Made by a program: the position numbers and the translations under genes | Part shown: positions 1-4,339 of the stretch, one piece after another | Layout of the letters: each line of letters opens with the position of its first letter | Numbering within the stretch: position 1 is the first letter of the stretch | Source: an uncultured Bacilli bacterium | GTDB lineage: Bacteria; Bacillota_I; Bacilli_A; RF39; UBA660 | Length of the DNA: 5,581 bases | Reading direction: 5' to 3' | NCBI GenBank assembly: GCA_934133155.1 | Contig: CAKPAT010000079.1 | Span: 1-5,581 of the forward strand | The notes under the pieces: generated by a model | Databases searched by the model: none | What the model saw: the letters and a program-made list of their open reading frames with translations, nothing else | Told to the model about the DNA's origin: nothing

Positions 1-59
<59 letters not shown>

Positions 60-71
60 AACTGCAAATTA

Positions 72-100
72 ATTATACAATAGTTTTCCATAAACTTCAA
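72..100 (-). promoter_or_regulatory. Promoter of the tRNA-Arg gene
   Basis: On the minus strand a perfect -10 box TATAAT (77 to 72) is preceded, after exactly 17 nt, by TTGAAG (100 to 95), a 4-of-6 match to the -35 consensus. The -10 ends 12 nt before the mature tRNA 5' end at 59, leaving room for a very short leader removed by RNase P. Spacing, position and the terminator-like hairpin just upstream all fit a dedicated sigma-A-type promoter. Confidence 0.7.
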
Positions 101-131
101 TATTTTTTTTCACTTTTGTAAATATTTTTTC

Positions 132-156
132 AAAAAGCCTAGATTTTAATCTAGAC
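132..156 (-). terminator. Probable Rho-independent terminator
   Basis: On the minus strand GTCTAGAT pairs with ATCTAGGC around a UAAA loop. This is an 8-bp stem with one G-U wobble, and it is followed directly by TTTTT (136 to 132). It sits between the abiE side and the tRNA promoter, where a terminator would insulate the tRNA gene from read-through. The stem is only moderately GC-rich, so efficiency is uncertain. Confidence 0.5.
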
Positions 157-268
157 TATTTTGTTTACTTTAAAGAATATTTGAAACTTTTTATTTTTTC
201 CCAAAAAATACCAACATCTCTATAAATATTAAGCATTCTTGTTTTATCAAAACCATTTCATCACAAAA

Positions 269-332
269 TTCCAGCCATTTCAAACTAATTTTACACATTT
301 TTCCAGCCTATTTTTGACATTTTTACACATTT
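269..332. repeat. Degenerate 32-bp tandem repeat, two copies
   Basis: Bases 269-300 and 301-332 are two adjacent 32-bp units. Both begin TTCCAGCC and end TTTTACACATTT, with a divergent middle; a hand alignment gives about 23 of 32 identical positions. The longer match TTTTACACATTTTTC occurs at 289-303 and 321-335. A weaker third echo, CCATTTCA, is present at 253-260 and 275-282. No coding or regulatory role is evident. Confidence 0.6.
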
Positions 333-409
333 TTCTTGAGCGACTATCAAAAAAATAAAATCACAATTTTCATAAATATACTTAAACACAATAGTTATGC
401 TCACAAGCA

Positions 410-456
410 TTTCCATTCACACTTAAATAATTAAACACTTAAGAGCAAATGGAAAA
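410..456. promoter_or_regulatory. Second copy of the abiE operator-like palindrome
   Basis: This imperfect inverted repeat has 17-bp arms (410-426 and 439-455, 14 of 17 pairing) and a 12-bp spacer. It aligns without gaps and in the same orientation to bases 2038-2084, the inverted repeat over the abiE promoter, with 37 of 47 identical by hand. Each outer 18-bp arm segment matches 16 of 18, while the centre has diverged and the TATAAT box of the promoter copy is not kept. At one symmetric pair (bases 415 and 450 versus 2043 and 2078) T-A has become A-T on both sides, so the dyad is preserved. Inference: a binding site for AbiEi, or for another regulator shared by both sites, without promoter function. 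It lies about 155 bp beyond the abiEii stop codon. Confidence 0.5.
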
Positions 457-460
457 TTTA

Positions 461-499
461 CCTTTTAACTAAAAAATTAAAAATTCTTAGTTAAGAAGT
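461..499 (-). terminator. AT-rich hairpin, possible weak abiE terminator
   Basis: On the minus strand CTTCTTAACTAA can pair with TTAGTTAAAAGG (11 of 12 positions, one of them G-U) around a 14-nt AT-rich loop. It lies about 110 bp past the abiEii stop codon, where the operon transcript could end. The stem is poor in GC, and the following bases (TAAATTTTCC) are only a weak U-tract. It could equally be chance structure in AT-rich DNA. Confidence 0.25.
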
Positions 500-609
500 A
501 AATAAGAAATATATAGTTAAACTATCACATCATATACATATTACATAACGCCAAACCAGTAAACTTTATACATTTACTAAAGTAAAATCTAGTATTTGAA
601 CTATTTGTT

Positions 610-1422
610 TTAAAGCATTAACCGTCTCACCAAACGAAATATCTTTGCATAATCATAATGCTTTCTATAATTATCCCATAAAATTTTTAACTGTTCATCA
701 GACGAAACTAAATCTAAGTATTTATAAGCATCGTTAATATATTTAACAGTACCCCTATTTCTTGAAGTATTTAAAATAGCATCTTTCAGCAAATCCTTAT
801 CAATATCACTCCACTTCGCATTCACAAACATATACAAATCATAATAATCTTTCATTCTTGTATTATCAATATTCCTACTTATAATTGCCTCAAACTTTTC
901 AGCAATTATAGTTTCGTAATTATAAGACAAAATATCAATAACACCATTATCAAAAATAGTATTATATTTAAAATTAACCTCTCTATAAGTAATAACATCA
1001 CCAGTAGTTATATCAACCAGTAAATTAGTTTTAAGTCCGTCAAAATCAGCAAACAAATTAACCCGAAAACCAGAATACACCTCTTCTTCCCTAATATCTT
1101 TAATATTTTCAATTCTAAAACAAACTCCATCGTTTAAATCAATGTTAATAATATCATTAAAAACACTTGTTATAGTTTCTTTGTCTAAACTTAATCCCTT
1201 TATAGTAGTATCTAAGTCCATCGTACTTCTTAAATTAACGCCAAATATCGCAGATAGTAAAAAACCACCTTTAATTATAAATTTACTTTTATATCTAGAC
1301 ATAGATATACGTTTAACCAAAGCTTCAAACATAAAACTTTGAATTAAGTACTTATTAGGTATATTAAATTTTTTAGACAAATTAGAAGCTTTAGCTTTCA
1401 AACCATCCCTATTCTTAATCAT
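610..1422 (-). CDS. abiEii: AbiEii nucleotidyltransferase toxin (type IV toxin-antitoxin)
   Basis: The 270-residue protein has the features of the AbiEii/COG2253 nucleotidyltransferase family. The nucleotidyltransferase signature is KGGFLL (51-56) followed by MDLD, with metal-binding carboxylates D69 and D71. D137 in LLVDITTGD is a likely third acidic residue. The family motifs AEKFEAI (E175, K176) and RMKDYYDLY (R189, K191, D192, D195) follow. All expected active-site residues appear intact and the length is normal, so the toxin is probably functional. Known for the family: AbiEii binds nucleotide, halts growth, and aborts phage infection when not counteracted by AbiEi; related enzymes modify tRNA. 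It is the second gene of the operon, 21 nt after abiEi, with a strong AGGAGG 5 nt before the ATG, so it should be translated independently rather than by overlap. No membrane segment is visible; it should be cytoplasmic. Confidence 0.93.
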   Translation of the reverse strand: MIKNRDGLKAKASNLSKKFNIPNKYLIQSFMFEALVKRISMSRYKSKFIIKGGFLLSAIFGVNLRSTMDLDTTIKGLSLDKETITSVFNDIINIDLNDGVCFRIENIKDIREEEVYSGFRVNLFADFDGLKTNLLVDITTGDVITYREVNFKYNTIFDNGVIDILSYNYETIIAEKFEAIISRNIDNTRMKDYYDLYMFVNAKWSDIDKDLLKDAILNTSRNRGTVKYINDAYKYLDLVSSDEQLKILWDNYRKHYDYAKIFRLVRRLML

Positions 1423-1443
1423 AAACTCCTCCTATCACTATTC

Positions 1444-2031
1444 TTAAGAAAACACTAAAAAAACATCTCGTACCTTTTTATAAATATTCATTTTTTTAGC
1501 ATATTCATATAACTTCAAAGTATTCTTTTCATTAGAATAAAAATACATTCTAATAGCCTTATTAAAAATCTCCGCATCAATCTTACTTCTATTTTTAATA
1601 ATATCACAAATTGTTTTATCCAAATCGTAAACCCTAATCACATTGCCAGAATGAAGTTTGAAAAAGCTTACCCCCAAATCAAGCAACTTCTTGTCAGTAT
1701 AAAACAAACAAACTCTTTTATCTTCCTGTAAAGAGCCCCTGTACCCACTATTAACAGTAATGTCATATTTAATAGGCACCCTATCAGAAAAGCCATACAA
1801 ATAAAGAGCCGTCGTATTAGAATAAATCGCATACTTACTTTTATTTTGCAAAATCACAAACTCGTCCGTCAAAATATCTTTTTCAGCATAAATACCACGG
1901 CAAACCCTCTCAATTTTCCCAGCATTAACCATTTTAGTAAGGTAAATTCTTGGAATACCGCTTTTTGTAACATCAGAAGTTTTTAAATATCCATTTTTAA
2001 ATAAAACCAAAATTTTATCTTCATAATCCAT
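1444..2031 (-). CDS. abiEi: AbiEi antitoxin and autorepressor (type IV toxin-antitoxin)
   Basis: This 195-residue protein has the typical two-part AbiEi layout. Residues 1-50 form a winged helix-turn-helix (GYLKTSDVTKSGI, then YLTKMVNAGKIERVCRGIYA). Residues from about 55 to 195 form the antitoxin domain, with the characteristic segments YAIYSNTTALYLYGFSDR (68-85) and YDLDKTICDII (135-145). In characterised abiE systems AbiEi represses its own promoter through inverted repeats and neutralises AbiEii without stable complex formation, which defines type IV. Gene order (antitoxin first), the adjacent abiEii and the promoter palindrome all fit. The ATG at 2031 has AGGA 8 nt upstream, inside the operator arm. 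The length is at the short end of the family, but no domain seems missing. Basic residues in the wing (K39, R42, R45) fit DNA binding. Confidence 0.9.
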   Translation of the reverse strand: MDYEDKILVLFKNGYLKTSDVTKSGIPRIYLTKMVNAGKIERVCRGIYAEKDILTDEFVILQNKSKYAIYSNTTALYLYGFSDRVPIKYDITVNSGYRGSLQEDKRVCLFYTDKKLLDLGVSFFKLHSGNVIRVYDLDKTICDIIKNRSKIDAEIFNKAIRMYFYSNEKNTLKLYEYAKKMNIYKKVRDVFLVFS

Positions 2032-2035
2032 AATA

Positions 2036-2085
2036 ATTTTCCTTTCACGCTTAAATTATATCACGTTTAAGAGTAAAAGGAAAAT
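2036..2085 (-). promoter_or_regulatory. abiE promoter embedded in a palindromic operator
   Basis: Two 20-bp arms (2036-2055 and 2066-2085) form an inverted repeat with two mismatches and a 10-bp spacer; the arm consensus is roughly TTTTCCTTTyACkCTTAAA. On the minus strand the extended -10 TGATATAAT (2063 to 2055) lies over the spacer and the inner edge of one arm. The -35 region (TTTTCC at 18 nt) is poor, as is common with extended -10 promoters. Transcription would start near 2048, giving a leader of about 17 nt, with the AbiEi ribosome-binding site inside the downstream arm. A dimer bound here would block RNA polymerase directly. Negative autoregulation by AbiEi at inverted repeats is established for abiE in Streptococcus agalactiae; its use at this site is inference. 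Confidence 0.7.
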
Positions 2086-2163
2086 CAATCTAAAAACCAC
2101 CTCCTAAAATAAACATACATCATCAAGTCCAAATTTTCTTTAAAAAAAGAATATGCCTTAAAA

Positions 2164-3171
2164 TCACACATTCTTCAAATACTTCAAAACATCATCAAAA
2201 GTCTCTACCGCAATCAAATCAATATCATAATTATATTCCTCTTTAACCTTTTTAGCCTCCTCATAATTATCACCCTTAGGAACAATAAACAAAGAAGCTC
2301 CCTTATTAACCGCTCCAATCAGCTTATACTTCACACCAGCAATCTCACCAATAGTGCCATCTTCCGAAATAGTGCCCGTACCCACAATCGTCTTACCACC
2401 AGTCAAATCAATATGATTTAAATAACAATACAAAGTAAGCGTAAGCATCATACCCCCAGAAGAGCCAGACTCTGACTCCTTAAAATCAAAAGAAACATCA
2501 TGACTAGACTTCAAATCAAAAGTCTCCGAAACCATCGCTCCAATTTTAGGCTCACCATTCACATCAATCAAAGTAGCCTTTCTCTTATACTTCTTACCAT
2601 CATTTAAAACCTCTAAGGTAACCTTATCACCTATACTCTTACTTTTAATATAAGAAAAAAGCATATTCTTATCTAAAACCTCATTACCATCGATACTTAA
2701 AACTTGATCAGAAACCTTTAAATCAGTCTGTGCCAGCTCATCAACATAAGTAATAAAAATCTTCACATTTTCCAAAGAATAATCAATATCAGAATAATCA
2801 TACGCCAATTTCAAAGCCAAATCATTAGACTCTTTAAGCAAAACCTTATTACGATAATTTTTATCAGCAACCGTCTCACCAGAAGCCACAGTGTCTTTTT
2901 CCTTAGAAATATCCCAATTTTTATCAATCAAAGCCCAAATCAAAGTCGGAATAGTACCATGAATTTCCGTAACATAAGCCATATTTAAAGAACCACTCAA
3001 ACTAAAATTATCACTACTTTTAACCTTATCCTTCGTATCCATAAGACCACCAGGTGCATCAATATAATAAGGTAAATTAACCGTCAAAAAACACAAAACA
3101 ATCAAAAAAATAATAAAAGACTTAAAATTATCTTTAAAAATACTCCAAACAGTCTTAAAAAGTTTCTTCAT
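2164..3171 (-). CDS. ylbL: YlbL/SepM-family membrane-anchored PDZ-Lon serine protease
   Basis: The 335-residue protein is close in length to B. subtilis YlbL. It has a basic cytoplasmic N-terminus, one membrane segment (about 18-36), and the family segment YYIDAPGG just outside. A PDZ domain follows (about 145-205, core LKVSDQVLSIDGNEV), then a Lon-type protease domain (about 228-335). The catalytic dyad should be Ser238 in SGSSGG and Lys283 in AGVKYKLIGA, with GTGTISEDGTIGEI (264-277) in between. The usual GPSAG motif reads GSSGG here, a departure at two positions flanking the serine. Known: YlbL degrades the cell-division inhibitor YneA in Bacillus, and SepM trims competence-stimulating peptide in Streptococcus mutans; the substrate here is unknown. 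The ATG at 3171 is supported by GGTGAT 3 nt upstream. The gene is divergent from ylbJ, and its stop lies 132 bp before abiEi. Confidence 0.9.
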   Translation of the reverse strand: MKKLFKTVWSIFKDNFKSFIIFLIVLCFLTVNLPYYIDAPGGLMDTKDKVKSSDNFSLSGSLNMAYVTEIHGTIPTLIWALIDKNWDISKEKDTVASGETVADKNYRNKVLLKESNDLALKLAYDYSDIDYSLENVKIFITYVDELAQTDLKVSDQVLSIDGNEVLDKNMLFSYIKSKSIGDKVTLEVLNDGKKYKRKATLIDVNGEPKIGAMVSETFDLKSSHDVSFDFKESESGSSGGMMLTLTLYCYLNHIDLTGGKTIVGTGTISEDGTIGEIAGVKYKLIGAVNKGASLFIVPKGDNYEEAKKVKEEYNYDIDLIAVETFDDVLKYLKNV

Positions 3172-3278
3172 ATAATCACCATAATAAAAATAACATTTTA
3201 AACAAACTAAATCAATTCATTCTATTCAAATTTCACCAAAATATCATTATTTAAACATCAAAAACATAAAAAAATAAT

Positions 3279-3284
3279 GGTGAT
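3279..3284 (+). promoter_or_regulatory. Ribosome-binding site setting the ylbJ start
   Basis: GGTGAT matches the 3' part of the extended Shine-Dalgarno and is the same motif that precedes ylbL. It lies 4 nt before the GTG at 3289. It overlaps the upstream in-frame ATG at 3277, which has only A-rich sequence before it. This favours GTG 3289 as the true start. Confidence 0.55.
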
Positions 3285-3288
3285 ACAA

Positions 3289-4251
3289 GTGAAAATAGTA
3301 AGCATAACCATAATGACCATATTACTTTTTACATCATATGAAGTACTCACAAACGGGGGCGACATCCTAAACTCTGTAGCCTTTTCCCTAAACATATTCA
3401 AATCAAGTATATTCCCATCCTTATTTCCATTCTTCGTCCTATCAGATTTATTAATAAAATATGGTTTCCCAGAATTAATTGGAAATCTAACCAAAAACAT
3501 CATGAATAAATTATTTAAAATAAAATCAGAATGTGCCTTTATCTTCATCATGAGCCTTATATCTGGAAATCCATCAAATGCCAAATACACCAAAGAACTA
3601 TTAGAAAATAAAACAATAAACAAATATGAAGCCACAAAAATATTATGCTTTACCTGTTTTGCCAACCCCCTATTTATATTAGGAACAGTATCAACCATAT
3701 TTCTAGACAATAAAGAAGTTGGCCCATTAATCCTATTTTGTCATTATATTGGAAACATAATAATAGGCCTGTTCATGCGTTCGTATCACCCAAGTCCCAA
3801 AGAAAACACCAAAACAAGTTTAAAAAAAGCCATAAACCTCATGCACCAAAAAAGAATGCAAAATAAAAACTTCGGAATAATAATAACCGAAGCTTTAACC
3901 AAAAGCATAAACACCTTACTTTTAATATTAGGAGTAATAACCATGTGTCTAGTTGTTACCACGATAATTAATAAAAACATAAACTTAGATAACTTTATAG
4001 AAGCCATTCTAAACGGTTTCATAGAAATGACCCAAGGCCTAAAATATATCAGCCTAGAAGCCATTCCCCTAAAACTAAAATGTGTCCTAACCGTCATGAT
4101 CCTATCATTTGGTGGTCTAAGCGTACATATGCAAATAATGGGAATATTAAGTGACACCGAGGTAAAATATTTACCATTTTTATCTGCTCGTATATGTCAT
4201 AGCCTAATATCCTCATTACTAACCTATTTCCTTTTTGATATTTTCTTTTAA
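3289..4251 (+). CDS. ylbJ: YlbJ-like sporulation integral membrane protein (Gate/nucleoside-recognition family)
   Basis: A 320-residue (GTG start) multi-pass membrane protein; starting at ATG 3277 would add four residues. Hydrophobic segments lie at about 1-15, 38-58, 83-95, 118-138, 144-163, 197-227 and 266-320. Conserved YlbJ-type blocks are SIFPSLFPFFVLSDLL, SGNPSNAK (92-99), FANPLFILGT (124-133) and, near the end, GGLSVHMQIMGIL (275-287) followed by PFLSARICHSL. In B. subtilis ylbJ is a sigma-E-controlled gene needed for spore formation, and the Gate domain suggests transport of a small molecule; the substrate is not known. The protein is shorter than the roughly 400 residues of Bacillus YlbJ but retains both halves. 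It lies back to back with ylbL, a near neighbour in Bacillus, and converges on the BspA-like gene with an 88-bp gap. The name rests on motif recognition; a non-sporulation paralogue is possible. Confidence 0.82.
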   Translation: MKIVSITIMTILLFTSYEVLTNGGDILNSVAFSLNIFKSSIFPSLFPFFVLSDLLIKYGFPELIGNLTKNIMNKLFKIKSECAFIFIMSLISGNPSNAKYTKELLENKTINKYEATKILCFTCFANPLFILGTVSTIFLDNKEVGPLILFCHYIGNIIIGLFMRSYHPSPKENTKTSLKKAINLMHQKRMQNKNFGIIITEALTKSINTLLLILGVITMCLVVTTIINKNINLDNFIEAILNGFIEMTQGLKYISLEAIPLKLKCVLTVMILSFGGLSVHMQIMGILSDTEVKYLPFLSARICHSLISSLLTYFLFDIFF

Positions 4252-4339
4252 GACGTATAAAGAAATATTTTAAGAATTAAATCTATTTACTTTTATATAA
4301 AGCATTTTATTCATAATCCTCTAAACCTAATATCTTTAT

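Larger units (their letters stand above)
157..609. other. 450-bp AT-rich non-coding stretch after abiEii
   Basis: No convincing protein gene or known RNA was recognised here. It contains a degenerate 32-bp tandem repeat (269-332), a palindrome resembling the abiE operator (410-456), an AT-rich hairpin (461-499), and small perfect inverted repeats at 484-497 (TTCTTA/TAAGAA), 513-525 (ATAGTT/AACTAT) and 573-586 (TTTACT/AGTAAA). Two tiny minus-strand ORFs of 41 codons (416 to 291) and 35 codons (298 to 191) overlap by 8 nt. Neither has a good ribosome-binding site or a recognised product, so they are not called as genes. The stretch may be decayed sequence at the edge of the abiE cassette. Confidence 0.5.

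Noticed and set aside
157..609. CRISPR array or known small RNA in the long gap
   Set aside because: The repeats are only two degenerate adjacent copies without unique spacers, and no conserved RNA fold such as a riboswitch, 6S or tmRNA was recognised.
1142..1342. Plus-strand 66-codon ORF
   Set aside because: It lies wholly inside abiEii on the opposite strand; abiEii has clear family motifs and a strong ribosome-binding site, so this is a shadow frame.
2136..2151. TTCTTT/AAAGAA inverted repeat after ylbL
   Set aside because: A six-pair, nearly GC-free stem with a four-A loop and no proper T-tract; not enough to call a terminator.
3172..3288. Sigma-A promoter for ylbL in the shared intergenic region
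   Set aside because: The best minus-strand candidate is TTGATT, 17 nt, TATTTT, which would start transcription almost on the ribosome-binding site. The -10 match is only 4 of 6, so it is not annotated.
3258..3710. Minus-strand 150-codon ORF opposite ylbJ
   Set aside because: It overlaps the conserved N-terminal half of ylbJ, has no recognisable domain, and is the antisense shadow of a hydrophobic coding sequence.
3786..4157. Minus-strand 123-codon ORF opposite ylbJ
   Set aside because: Antisense shadow of the conserved C-terminal half of ylbJ; no family motifs.
4238..4271. Hairpin spanning the ylbJ stop codon (ATATTTTCTTT pairing with AAAGAAATAT, then TTT)
   Set aside because: A possible ylbJ terminator, but the stem is almost all A-T with a bulged T and the U-tract is only three or four bases. 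I cannot separate it from chance. No better terminator is visible in 4252-4339 for either convergent gene.
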